64,000 bases of DNA from Streptomyces daqingensis (GTDB lineage: Bacteria; Actinomycetota; Actinomycetes; Streptomycetales; Streptomycetaceae). The DNA lies in NCBI RefSeq assembly GCF_014645895.1, contig NZ_BMMP01000019.1:1-64000 (forward strand), read 5' to 3'. Positions 16,596-25,582 of this stretch are shown here, one piece after another. The translations under genes and the position numbers were made by a program. Each line of letters opens with the position of its first letter. Positions within the stretch are counted from its first letter, which is position 1. The notes under the pieces were generated by a model. It made no database searches, was not told the origin of the DNA, and saw only the letters and a program-made list of their open reading frames with translations.

Positions 16596-17399
16596 TCAGG
16601 ACTTGCGGCCGATGCCCGCGTAGAAGAAGGCGTCGGCGTCGGTGATGCCGGAGTCCCCGTCGGGGCGCCAGCGGTGCGTCGACGTCAGACCGGGTTCGAT
16701 CAGCTCCGTGCCGTCGAAGAAGCGCTCGATCTCCGCCCTGCTGCGGATCTGCGCGGGCGTGCCGCTCTGCCGGTAGACCGCGACGGCGTCGTGGGCCGCG
16801 GGGTTGAAGTCCGGTGTCGCGTGCGAGAGGACGAGGAAGCTGCCGGGCGCGAGCCGCTCCACCATGGACCGGACGATCTCGTACGGCCCGTACTCGTCCG
16901 GCAGGAAGTGCGTCACGGCGAGCAGCGACAGGGCCACGGGCTCGTCCAGGTCGACGGTGGCGCGCAGCCGGGGCGCTTCGAGGACGTCGTCGTGGCGCAG
17001 GTCGGCGTGGACGTAGGCGGTGCGTCCCCGCGGGTGGCTGAGGGTCAGCGCGTCGGTGTACTCCAGCACCGTCGGGTCGTTGTCGGCGTAGACCACGCGC
17101 GCCTCGGGCGTGATCTCCTGGGCGACCTGGTGCAGGTTGGGCGACGTCGGGATGCCGGTGCCGACGTCGATGAACTGCCGCACTCCGTACTCGGCGGCGA
17201 GGGTGCGCGTGGCCCGGTGCATGAAGTCGCGGTTCGCGCGGGCGCCGGTGACGATGAAGGGGAAGACCTCCTTCACCTTCTCCGCGGCCTCCTGGTCGAC
17301 GGGGTACCAGTCCTTGCCGCCGAGGTAGTAGTCGTACATCCGGGCCGAGTGCGCTCGGCTGGTGTCGATCGGGGGAGGCTGTGCGCCGGAACCGGTCAT
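16596..17399 (-). CDS. S-adenosylmethionine-dependent methyltransferase (DUF574 / Methyltransf_19 type)
   Basis: This 267-residue protein belongs to the large Streptomyces family once called DUF574. The recognisable start is DTSRAHSARMYDYYLGGKDWYPVDQEAAEKV (in shorter blocks). The SAM site includes QFIDVGTGIPTSPNLHQVAQ, the acidic loop VVYADNDP, and YVHADLR. The C-terminal half holds HFLPDEYGPYEIVRSMVERL and a FFDGTELIEPGL segment typical of the family. Substrates are mostly unknown. ATG 17399 is the first start before the conserved block. It converges on hemB and appears to be transcribed alone. Confidence 0.88.
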   Translation of the reverse strand: MTGSGAQPPPIDTSRAHSARMYDYYLGGKDWYPVDQEAAEKVKEVFPFIVTGARANRDFMHRATRTLAAEYGVRQFIDVGTGIPTSPNLHQVAQEITPEARVVYADNDPTVLEYTDALTLSHPRGRTAYVHADLRHDDVLEAPRLRATVDLDEPVALSLLAVTHFLPDEYGPYEIVRSMVERLAPGSFLVLSHATPDFNPAAHDAVAVYRQSGTPAQIRSRAEIERFFDGTELIEPGLTSTHRWRPDGDSGITDADAFFYAGIGRKS

Positions 17400-17677
17400 G
17401 GTCGCTCTTCCGTTCCTCGTCTTCCGCCGGCCGTGCGGTCCGCTCGACCGGGCGGGCGCGGCTGTTCGGCCCGTCGGGCGTCAACATGCCTTCAGGGCGG
17501 GCCAGTTGAACGTACCAAGGAGGGTGCGGCAGCTCGCCGCCCGCACGGGAGCCCTCACGTGATCGCCGCTTTTCGGGCGCGAATCCCGCGCCGGCCGTCA
17601 GGCGGCGTGCCCGGCGGGGTGCCCGAGGCGTACGGGACGTATGCGGTGCCCGTGGCGCGCGGGGTGCACGGCGGCGC

Positions 17678-18358
17678 TCACGCGCCCGTGTCGTTCTCCG
17701 TCCCGGGAACGGGCTCGCCTGGACCGAGTTCCACGACGAGGTCGGCGGCGTCCCGGCACGGCGCGATCCGCCGGGCGTTGGCCTCGTCGGAGCGGTGTAC
17801 CCAGCTCTCGGCCTCCGCACGGCTCTTGCCGTACCGCACGTGGCGGTCGACCAGCCTGCGCAGACGTACGCCCTCGGCCGGGCCGACCCACCAGCACGTG
17901 TCCAGCATCGCCCGTACGGGCCGCCACTCCGGCTCGTCCAGCAGCAGGTAGTTCCCCTCGGTGACGACGAGTGGCACGTCCGGCCACACCGGCAGCGAGC
18001 CCGCGACGGGCTGCTCCAGTTCGCGGTCGAACGCCGGGGCGTAGACGGTCTCGTCGCCCTGGCTCCGCAGCCGGCGCAGCAGAGCGGCGTAGCCGTGCGC
18101 GTCGAACGTCTCCGGGGCGCCCTTGCGGTCGAGCAGCCCGAGGCGGCGCAGTTCGACGTCGGCGAGGTGGAAGCCGTCCATCGGGACGTGAACGGCCCGG
18201 GCGGGGCCGAGCGCCTCGGTGAGCGAGGCGGCGATCGTGGACTTGCCCGCGCCCGGCGGCCCCGCGATCCCGAGGATGCGGCGGCCGCCGGCGCCGGCGA
18301 ACTGCTGCGCCCGCGCGAGCAGCTCGCCGAACCGGTGCGCGGTTTCGCGGCGTGTCAC
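17678..18358 (-). CDS. nucleoside/nucleotide kinase family protein (P-loop, fructose-kinase/pantothenate-kinase-like)
   Basis: A 226-residue P-loop kinase. The Walker A motif is GPPGAGKST near residue 33. VHVPMDGFHLADVELRRLGL follows, where the DGFH aspartate is typical of the uridine-kinase/PanK-like group, and VVTEGNYLLLDEPEW is the Walker B-like strand. It should phosphorylate a small hydroxylated substrate with ATP. Relatives are annotated as sugar or nucleoside kinases, and the substrate cannot be decided here. GTG 18358 is the start, 16 nt after the stop of the FAD oxidoreductase gene, so the two are probably cotranscribed. Confidence 0.83.
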   Translation of the reverse strand: MTRRETAHRFGELLARAQQFAGAGGRRILGIAGPPGAGKSTIAASLTEALGPARAVHVPMDGFHLADVELRRLGLLDRKGAPETFDAHGYAALLRRLRSQGDETVYAPAFDRELEQPVAGSLPVWPDVPLVVTEGNYLLLDEPEWRPVRAMLDTCWWVGPAEGVRLRRLVDRHVRYGKSRAEAESWVHRSDEANARRIAPCRDAADLVVELGPGEPVPGTENDTGA

Positions 18359-18374
18359 GGCAGTCCGAAGGCGG

Positions 18375-19844
18375 TCAGAAGACGCCCTGGCCGGGAGTGA
18401 GGATGCCGGACGGGTCGTAGCGGTGGCGGGCCGCCTTGAGCGCGGGGAACGCGGGGCCGAAGTGGTCGCGCCAGTCGGCCCGGTCGAAGGGGACGGAGCC
18501 CACCGGGTACTGCTTTCCGCCCGCGTCGCGCACCTGCTCGTACGCCGCGCGGTTGTCGGCGAGCAGGCGCTTCACGGTGGCCGGGTCGCCGGGCGGACCG
18601 GTGCGCAGCACGGCCAGCAGGTACGGCACCGGGTCGGAGGGCATCCGCAGCAGCGGCGTGCGCAGCACCTTCCGGCGCAGCGGGTAGAGCAGGACGACGC
18701 CGCTCGACCCGATGTCCTCGGGGCGGAGGTCCCCGAGGATGTCCGAGGCCAGCGCTTCGACGGAGGAGGAGGGGAGCAGGAGGTTGAGCCAGGGGTGCGG
18801 GTCGTCCCAGACGCCGGACTCCTTCTGCTCCTCGACGGAGGGAGCGAGCCTGTCGAGGAAGGTGTAGTAGTCGAGCGTCTCGGCGGTCATGCCCGCCTGC
18901 TCGAACCGCAGGCCCCACAGCAGCTCGCCGTCGTCGGGTTCCGGGCCGGCGGGCGGGCCGTACGCGACGGCTTCCAGCACGTGGACGCGGAAGGCGCCCG
19001 TCTCGTCGGGGAAGACGAGGCCCTCGACGTAGTCGAACCTCCCGTCGGTGACCAGCCGCCGCTGGTCCTCCAGGTACGTTCCCAGCTCCGCGTACGGCAG
19101 CTGGAAGTGCCGCACGGTCTCCGGCGCGCGTACGAGGCGGATCGTCGCGCTGACGACGATCGCGCACTGGCCGAGGCCGGCCCGTACGGCGTCGAACAGG
19201 TCCGCGTGCCGGGCCGGCGAGCAGCGGACCAGCTCACCCGCGCCGGTGACGACCTGGAGCTCGGTGACGTTGTCGGTCTGGGCGCCGTGCTGGTGCGTCT
19301 GGCCGCCGAGGCCGCCCACCGAGAGGGTGCCGCCGACGGAGAGCTCGAGGTAGTCGGTGAAGACCGGAGGCGTGAGGCCGTGCCGCAGCGTGGACTTGGC
19401 GACGCTGCTCCAGCGGGCGCCGGCGCCCACCGTCACGGTGCGATCGTGGACGTCGCCGATGTGGTCCAGCGGGGTCGTCTCGACGACGAGGCCGCCCTCG
19501 ACCTGTGCCTGGCCGAACGTCGTGTGCCCCTGCCCGCGCGGGGCGACGGGGATGCCGTGGCTGCGGCAGAAACGCACCATCACCACGATGTCCCGGACCG
19601 AACCGGGACGTAGGACGGCGGCGGGCCTGCGGTGGACGATGTGCCCGAAGTCCTCGGCTGCGGCGTCACGTGACGCGTCGTCGGTGAGCAACGACCCGTC
19701 CAGCGGCGGGACTTCGTGGAAGGGGGAGCGGGAGGCGGCCGGCCGCTCCGTCGCCCACGCCCTGGCTGCGGGGTCGAATCCGACGACGGCGGCTGCCGTG
19801 GCCAGGCCGTACAGTGCGGTCCGTCTGGTGGGTTCCGGGCGCAT
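18375..19844 (-). CDS. Tat-exported FAD-binding oxidoreductase, cytokinin-dehydrogenase-like
   Basis: The 489-residue protein opens with a twin-arginine signal (TRRTALYG, then a hydrophobic run, cleavage likely after AWA near residue 31). The VAO/PCMH FAD domain contains PRGQGHTTFGQA, where H107 matches the histidine that covalently binds FAD in plant cytokinin dehydrogenases. VGGTLSVGGLGGQTHQHGAQ and GLGQCAIVVSATIRLVRAP follow. The C-terminal part (GVVLLYPLRRK, PYLLAVLRTG, YDPSGILTPGQ) also resembles the cytokinin-binding domain. It would oxidise a secreted-side amine or alcohol; cytokinin is possible but unproven. It lies upstream of the kinase gene and reads in the same direction. Confidence 0.8.
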   Translation of the reverse strand: MRPEPTRRTALYGLATAAAVVGFDPAARAWATERPAASRSPFHEVPPLDGSLLTDDASRDAAAEDFGHIVHRRPAAVLRPGSVRDIVVMVRFCRSHGIPVAPRGQGHTTFGQAQVEGGLVVETTPLDHIGDVHDRTVTVGAGARWSSVAKSTLRHGLTPPVFTDYLELSVGGTLSVGGLGGQTHQHGAQTDNVTELQVVTGAGELVRCSPARHADLFDAVRAGLGQCAIVVSATIRLVRAPETVRHFQLPYAELGTYLEDQRRLVTDGRFDYVEGLVFPDETGAFRVHVLEAVAYGPPAGPEPDDGELLWGLRFEQAGMTAETLDYYTFLDRLAPSVEEQKESGVWDDPHPWLNLLLPSSSVEALASDILGDLRPEDIGSSGVVLLYPLRRKVLRTPLLRMPSDPVPYLLAVLRTGPPGDPATVKRLLADNRAAYEQVRDAGGKQYPVGSVPFDRADWRDHFGPAFPALKAARHRYDPSGILTPGQGVF

Positions 19845-20039
19845 GCGTGTCCTCCTGGGGCCGGCGGGTGATGGAGTCTCAGGCGGTGGATGCTACTTGC
19901 AAGCACCTGCGCCGGGCTCGCGGTCGGGCGGGCCGGCCCCCGGGAGGGTGAGCGGCGGGCGAGATTCCGGGACGCCGTGCGGTGCCGCCCAGGCCCCGCG
20001 AAGCGGCGCCGGGCTGTGCTGCCGCACCGTCAGCCGGAA

Positions 20040-20078
20040 CCACCGCACTGTCCGGACGGGATCCACCGCACTGTCCGG
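20040..20078. repeat. 16-bp direct repeat in the argS-oxidoreductase gap
   Basis: CCACCGCACTGTCCGG occurs at 20040-20055 and again at 20063-20078, separated by 7 nt of related sequence. It lies in the 261-bp gap upstream of the oxidoreductase gene. Function unknown; it may be a duplicated binding site or simple slippage. Confidence 0.6.
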
Positions 20079-20105
20079 CCGGAGCCGCCGCCCGGCCGGA
20101 GCCGC

Positions 20106-21881
20106 TCAGAGCCGCTCGGGCGTGCGGATTCCCAGCAGCGTCATGCCCTCGCGGAGGGTGCGGGCCGTCAGGTCGCAGAGGAAGAGGCGGTTCTCGGCGG
20201 TCTGCTGCGAATCGGCCTTCAGCACAGGGCAGTTCTCGTAGAACGGGCCGAAGAGCGTGGCCAGTTCGTACAGGTACGCCGCGAGCTTGTGCGGTTCGTA
20301 GTTCTCCGCGACGGCCGTGAGGGTGTCGCCGAACTCGTCGAGGTGCAGAGCGAGGGCGCGCTCGGCGGGCTCCAGCGTCAGCATCGGATGCACCTGCGGC
20401 CGCAGCTCTCCCGCCCGGCGGAAGATGGACCGCACCCGCGCGTACGCGTACTGCAGGTAGACGCTGGTGTCGCCCTGGAGGGAGACCATCCGGTCGAGGT
20501 CGAAGACGTAGTCGCGCGTCATCGAGTTCGACAGGTCGGCGTACTTCACGGCGCCGATGCCGACCTGGGCGGCCCGCTCCTGGATCTCCTCCTCGGTGAG
20601 GTCCTGCGCCTTCTCCCGCACGACGACGGCCGCGCGCTGCTTCGCCTCGTCCAGCAGGTCCACCAGGCGCACGCTCTCGCCCTCGCGGGTCTTGAACGGC
20701 TTGCCGTCCTTGCCGAGGACCGTGCCGAACGCGAGCTGCCGCGCCGCGCCCTCGGGGAGCCAGCCCGCCCGCCGGGCCGTCTCGAAGACCATGCGGAAGT
20801 GCAGCGCCTGCCGGGCGTCCACGACGTAGAGAATGGTGTCCGCCTGGAGCTCGCCCACCCGGTCGCGGATGGCGGCGAGGTCGGTCGCGGCGTATCCGAA
20901 GCCGCCGTTGGACTTCTGGACGATCAGCGGGGTCGGAGTGCCGTCGGGGCCCTTGACGTCGTCGAAGAAGACGCAGAGGGCGCCCTCGGAGCGCACGGCC
21001 ACGCCCGAGGACTCCAGGTCCTTCACGACCTGCTGGAGGTCGTCGTTGTAGGCGCTCTCGCCGACGATGTCCTTGTCGAGGATCTCCACGTCCAGGTCTT
21101 CGTAGACGGCCTGGAAGTACGTCTTGGACTCGTCGACGATCTTGTGCCAGAGGGCGAGGGTCTCCTCGTCGCCGGCCTGCAGGGCGACGACGCGGTCGCG
21201 CGCCCGCGTCTTGAACTCCTCGTCGGAGTCGAACAGCGAGCGCGAGTCCTTGTACAGCCGGTTGAGGCGGGCCATGGCGGCCTCGCCCTCGTCCCGCCCG
21301 TCCGCGGCGTCCGACGCGTGGTCCAGCTCGTGCGGGTGCTCGATCAGGTACTGGATGAGCATGCCGAACTGGGTGCCCCAGTCGCCGATGTGGTGGCGCC
21401 GGATCACCGTCTCGCCCCGGTGTTCGAGGATCTTGGTGACGGCGTCGCCGATGACGGTCGAGCGCAGATGGCCGACGTGCATCTCCTTGGCCACGTTCGG
21501 CTGCGAGTAGTCGATCACCGTGACGCCGGGGGACTCCGCGTACGGCACGCCCAGCCGCTCGTCGTCGGAGCGGGCCGCGAGGTTGCGCAGGACGGCCGCG
21601 TCGGAGACGACGATGTTGAGGAAGCCCGGACCGGAGACCTCGACCGAGGCGATCTCCTCGTTGGCCGGGATGCTCTCCACGACGGTGCCCGCGAGCTCAC
21701 GCGGGTTGGTCTTGAGGCGTTTGGAGAGCGCCAGCATGCCGTTGGCCTGGAAGTCGGCCCTGTCGCTACGTCGCAGCATCGGGTCCAGCCAGTCGGCGGG
21801 GGTCTCCTGCGGCACTGATGCCGACAGGGCCTCCGCGAGGCACTGGTGGAGCGTGGCGGCGAGCGAAGGGACCGAGGCCAT
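20106..21881 (-). CDS. argS: arginine--tRNA ligase
   Basis: A 591-residue class I aminoacyl-tRNA synthetase. The HIGH-type motif is HVGH in NVAKEMHVGHLRSTVIGD. The N-terminal ~110 residues form the ArgRS-specific domain that reads the tRNA D-loop. The C-terminal DALR anticodon-binding domain ends in EGMTLLGIRTPERL. It charges tRNA-Arg in the cytosol. KMSKS is degenerate, as in many ArgRS. ATG 21881 fits the family start. It is divergent from the class I LysRS gene, with 167 nt between the two starts. Confidence 0.95.
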   Translation of the reverse strand: MASVPSLAATLHQCLAEALSASVPQETPADWLDPMLRRSDRADFQANGMLALSKRLKTNPRELAGTVVESIPANEEIASVEVSGPGFLNIVVSDAAVLRNLAARSDDERLGVPYAESPGVTVIDYSQPNVAKEMHVGHLRSTVIGDAVTKILEHRGETVIRRHHIGDWGTQFGMLIQYLIEHPHELDHASDAADGRDEGEAAMARLNRLYKDSRSLFDSDEEFKTRARDRVVALQAGDEETLALWHKIVDESKTYFQAVYEDLDVEILDKDIVGESAYNDDLQQVVKDLESSGVAVRSEGALCVFFDDVKGPDGTPTPLIVQKSNGGFGYAATDLAAIRDRVGELQADTILYVVDARQALHFRMVFETARRAGWLPEGAARQLAFGTVLGKDGKPFKTREGESVRLVDLLDEAKQRAAVVVREKAQDLTEEEIQERAAQVGIGAVKYADLSNSMTRDYVFDLDRMVSLQGDTSVYLQYAYARVRSIFRRAGELRPQVHPMLTLEPAERALALHLDEFGDTLTAVAENYEPHKLAAYLYELATLFGPFYENCPVLKADSQQTAENRLFLCDLTARTLREGMTLLGIRTPERL

Positions 21882-22048
21882 GTGTGCGAGCCGTTCCGTA
21901 CGTGGGTGGCTGGGTCAGCAGGCCCGAGTATCCCACGCACCGGCAGGGCCGGGCACACGAGTATCCCAGGGGCGGGCGGCACCCCGGCAGTGGGAGAATG
22001 GGCCCCGCAGACACGCCTCACCGGAGCAGAGAGAAGGAAGTGCCGGAA

Positions 22049-23797
22049 GTGGATCGCACCACCAGCGAGACCGACTGGGTCTCCCGTATCGCGGATGACG
22101 TCGTCGCCGAAGCGGAGCGTCGTGCGCCCGGGAAAGCAGTGGTCTGCGCCTCCGGGCTCTCCCCCTCCGGCCCCATCCACCTGGGCAACCTGCGCGAGGT
22201 GATGGTCCCGCACCTGGTCGCCGACGAGATCAAGTGTCGCGGCGTGGAGTGCGAGCACATCATCTCCTGGGACGACTACGACAGGTTCCGCAAGGTCCCC
22301 GCCGGCGTCGAGGGCGTCGACGAGTCCTGGAACGAGCACATCGGCAAGCCCCTCACCTCCGTGCCCGCCCCGCCCGGGAGCCCGCACGAGAGCTGGGCCG
22401 CGCACTTCAGGTCCGCGATGGAGGAGTCCCTCGCCCAGCTCGGCGTCGAGTATCGCGGCATCAGCCAGACCGCGAAGTACACGGCGGGCGCCTACCGCGA
22501 GCAGATCCTCTTCGCGATGCGCGAACGCGAGCGCATCGACGCCGTGCTGGAGCGGTACCGGACGCTGGACAAGGCCGCGTCGGGCGGCAAGAAGCAGCAG
22601 CAGAAGAAGAAGCAGGGCGAGCCGGACGCCGCCGAGCTGGAGGCCGCCGAGGGTTCGGGCGCCGCATCGGAGGACGACGGCTCGGGCGCCGGCGGCGGGG
22701 CGTACTACCCGTACAAGCCGTACTGCACGGCCTGCCTGCGGGACACCACCACGGTCACGGCGTACGACGACGCGACGACCGAGCTGACCTACAGCTGCCA
22801 GTGCGGGCACAGCGAGACCGTCCGGCTGGAGGAGTTCGACCACGGCAAGCTCGTCTGGAAGGTCGACTGGCCGATGCGGTGGGCGTACGAGGGAGTGGTG
22901 TTCGAGCCGAGCGGCGTCGACCACCAGTCGCCGGGCTCGTCGTTCGTCGTCGGCGGCCAGCTCGTCAAGGAGATCTTCGACGCCGAGCAGCCCATCGGGC
23001 CCATGTACGCGTTCGTCGGCATCAGCGGCATGGCCAAGATGTCGTCCTCGAAGGGCGGCGTACCCACGCCCGCCGACGCGCTGGAGATCATGGAGGCGCC
23101 GCTGCTGCGCTGGCTGTACGCGCGCCGCCGTCCCAACCAGTCGTTCAAGGTGGCCTTCGACCAGGAGGTCCAGCGCATGTACGACGAGTGGGACGCCCTG
23201 GAGCGGAAGCTCGCGGCCGGCCAGGCCCAGCCCGCGGACGCCGCCGCACATCTGCGGGCGTCCACCACCGCCGCGGGGCCGCTGCCCTCGACGCCGCGTC
23301 CGCTTCCGTACCGGACCCTCGCCTCCGTCGTGGACATCACGGCGGGGAACGACGAGCAGACGCTGCGCATCCTCAGCGAGCTGGACCCGGAGCGTCCCGT
23401 CAGCGCGCTGGACGAGGTGCGGCCGCGGCTCGACCGCGCCCAGCGCTGGATCACCACGCAGGTGCCCGCGGAGCAGCGCACCCGCGTGCGGGAAGAGCCG
23501 GACACCGCGCTGCTGGAGTCGCTCGACGACGAGCAGCGCGAGTCGCTGCGGCTGCTGCTGGACGGCCTGGACGACCACTGGTCGCTGGAGGGCCTCACGC
23601 AGCTCGTGTACGGCGTCCCGAAGGTGCAGGCCGGTATCGAGCCGGACGCCAAGCCGACGCCCGAACTCAAGGTGGCGCAGCGGTCGTTCTTCGCGCTGCT
23701 CTACAAGCTGCTCGTCGGGCGTGACACCGGCCCGCGGCTGCCGACGCTGCTGCTGGCCGTGGGGTCGGACAGGGTGCGCAAGCTGCTCGGGGCGTGA
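22049..23797 (+). CDS. lysS: lysine--tRNA ligase, class I
   Basis: This 582-residue enzyme is a class I LysRS, the archaeal-type fold unrelated to the usual class II LysRS. Its signatures are SGLSPSGPIHLGNLRE (HIGH-type) and GMAKMSSSKGG (KMSKS-type). A zinc ribbon is formed by YCTAC and YSCQCGHSET. Between residues ~180 and 225 lies a Lys/Gln- and acidic-rich insert (GGKKQQQKKKQ). It charges tRNA-Lys. GTG 22049 is preferred because GAAGGAAG lies 8 nt upstream; GTG 22040 is in frame but abuts that site. It is divergent from argS. Confidence 0.93.
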   Translation: MDRTTSETDWVSRIADDVVAEAERRAPGKAVVCASGLSPSGPIHLGNLREVMVPHLVADEIKCRGVECEHIISWDDYDRFRKVPAGVEGVDESWNEHIGKPLTSVPAPPGSPHESWAAHFRSAMEESLAQLGVEYRGISQTAKYTAGAYREQILFAMRERERIDAVLERYRTLDKAASGGKKQQQKKKQGEPDAAELEAAEGSGAASEDDGSGAGGGAYYPYKPYCTACLRDTTTVTAYDDATTELTYSCQCGHSETVRLEEFDHGKLVWKVDWPMRWAYEGVVFEPSGVDHQSPGSSFVVGGQLVKEIFDAEQPIGPMYAFVGISGMAKMSSSKGGVPTPADALEIMEAPLLRWLYARRRPNQSFKVAFDQEVQRMYDEWDALERKLAAGQAQPADAAAHLRASTTAAGPLPSTPRPLPYRTLASVVDITAGNDEQTLRILSELDPERPVSALDEVRPRLDRAQRWITTQVPAEQRTRVREEPDTALLESLDDEQRESLRLLLDGLDDHWSLEGLTQLVYGVPKVQAGIEPDAKPTPELKVAQRSFFALLYKLLVGRDTGPRLPTLLLAVGSDRVRKLLGA

Positions 23798-23922
23798 CTC
23801 CCCACGGGGTGTGATGCCGGGGCGGTGCCGGGGAGACCGTGCGAGCGGGCGGCCCGGCGTTCCTCCGGCCGCGCACGAGCCTGTGTCGCGGCGGGGGCCG
23901 GCGGGGGCCCGGGGCGGGCGCG

Positions 23923-25488
23923 TCAGCCCGCGAGGCCCATCTCGGTGTTGTAGCGCTCCCGGAACTCCCGCATGTACGAGCGGAGGTAGCTCTCGCTCAG
24001 CAGCGATCCGTCGGCGTTCGTGACGCCGTGCCGCTCGTGCAGGGCGCGGGAGAGCTGGCGCGCGTTGGGGAAGCTCGCCTGCGAGGCGACGAACTGCCGG
24101 TAGGCGTTGAAGTAGAACTCGTCGCGCGGCACCCCGTCGGGTATGCCGACGGGCTCGGTGTCCTCCGGCAGGGAGCCGGACGCCGGGGCGGCGGGCGCCT
24201 GTTCGCCGGGCTGCCGCTCCGGCGCCAGGTCGTAGTCGTAGTCGAACTCCTGCTGCGCCTGCTCCGCCGCCCGGGCCTGCTGCTGGGACGGAGGCGCTGG
24301 CGCGGGCTCGACGAACAGCTGCTGCTCTTCGGCGCGTTGCGGGGGCAGATAGGCGGGCCCGCCGTTGACGGGTGCGTTCGAGTTGCCCAGCGCGCGTCGG
24401 CGGCCGGGGCCCACGGGCACGGTCACCTGCGGGTTCGGGGGCTGCGCCTCGGCGTACGTGTACGCGGGGGCCTGCTCCTGCGCCGCGGCCGGTGCGGGCT
24501 CCGGTACGGCCCCGGGGACAGGTTCGCCGGCCGCGACTCCGGCCTCCCGCGCCGGCGGTCTGCGGGGCGGCGCCTGCGGCGCAGGGTCGGCGGCCGCCTC
24601 GCCCACGTGGTCGGCCTCCGCGGCGAACTGCCTGTCGCCTACGGCCTGTTCATGCTGCACGGCGGCGGGCGGCTCCGCCGCGCGCGAGGGTGCTCCGGCC
24701 GCTCCCGCGGTGAGTTCCGGACGCCGCCGCTCCTGCTCCGCCCGCTCGCGTAGGGCCCCTGCACCGCCGGCCGCCGCCGGGCGGGCCGCCACGGCGGGCG
24801 CGTCGATGCCGGCCGCCGCGAGGCCCTGCGGCCCGGTCTCCGACAGCGGTACGCCGTAGCGCGCGAGCTTCAGCGGCATCAGGGACTCGACGGGGGCCTT
24901 GCGCCGCCAGCTGCGTCCGAACCGCGCCTGCAGCCTGGCCTCGTAGACGAGGCGGTCCTGCTCCATGCGGATCACTTCGTCGTAGCTGCGCAGCTCCCAC
25001 AGCTTCATCCGGCGCCACAGCCGGAACGTCGAGGGGAACGCCAGCAGCCAGCGCGAGACGCGCACGCCCTCCATGTGCCTGTCGGCCGTGATGTCGGCGA
25101 TCCGCCCGATCGCGTGCCGGGCGGCCTCGACGGAGACGACGAACAGGACGGGGATCACCGCGTGCATCCCGACGCCGAGCGCGTCGGGCCAGGCGGCGGC
25201 GCCGTTGAAGGCGATCGTCGCGGCGGTCAGCAGCCACGCGGTCTGGCGCAGCAGCGGGAAGGGGATGCGGATCCACGTCAGCAGCAGATCCAGGGCGAGC
25301 AGGACGACGATGCCCGCATCGATGCCGATGGGGAAGAAGGGGGCGAACGCGCCGAAGCCCTTCTTCTCGGCGAGGTCGCGCACGGCCGCGAACGAACCGG
25401 CGAAGCCGATCGCGGCGATCGTCACGGCACCGATGACGACCACCGCGACCAATATGCGGTGTGTACGAGTCAGTTGTACGGCCTGCAC
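23923..25488 (-). CDS. DUF2637 membrane protein with long Pro/Ala-rich tail
   Basis: The 521-residue protein begins with four hydrophobic segments (ILVAVVVIGAVTIAAIGFAG, PIGIDAGIVVLLALDLLLTW, LLTAATIAFNGAAAW, VIPVLFVVSVEAA), which form the DUF2637 domain. A basic conserved stretch follows (WRRMKLWELRSYDEVIRMEQ). Then comes a ~200-residue Pro/Ala/Gln-rich linker and a C-terminal helical domain (FYFNAYRQFVASQASF, SYLRSYMREFRERYNTEMG) that looks like a DNA-binding-type fold. DUF2637 occurs in Spd spread proteins of conjugative plasmids and in chromosomal Streptomyces genes of unknown role. GTG 25488 follows GGGGGA. I cannot assign a function. Confidence 0.8.
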   Translation of the reverse strand: MQAVQLTRTHRILVAVVVIGAVTIAAIGFAGSFAAVRDLAEKKGFGAFAPFFPIGIDAGIVVLLALDLLLTWIRIPFPLLRQTAWLLTAATIAFNGAAAWPDALGVGMHAVIPVLFVVSVEAARHAIGRIADITADRHMEGVRVSRWLLAFPSTFRLWRRMKLWELRSYDEVIRMEQDRLVYEARLQARFGRSWRRKAPVESLMPLKLARYGVPLSETGPQGLAAAGIDAPAVAARPAAAGGAGALRERAEQERRRPELTAGAAGAPSRAAEPPAAVQHEQAVGDRQFAAEADHVGEAAADPAPQAPPRRPPAREAGVAAGEPVPGAVPEPAPAAAQEQAPAYTYAEAQPPNPQVTVPVGPGRRRALGNSNAPVNGGPAYLPPQRAEEQQLFVEPAPAPPSQQQARAAEQAQQEFDYDYDLAPERQPGEQAPAAPASGSLPEDTEPVGIPDGVPRDEFYFNAYRQFVASQASFPNARQLSRALHERHGVTNADGSLLSESYLRSYMREFRERYNTEMGLAG

Positions 25489-25582
25489 TGGAGTTGTCCC
25501 CCACCCTCGGAAACCGGCGCGGCGCACCAGACTGGCACACGCGTCAAGTCCCCGCCGCACGGAGTACGGCGGGGCCGCGGCG

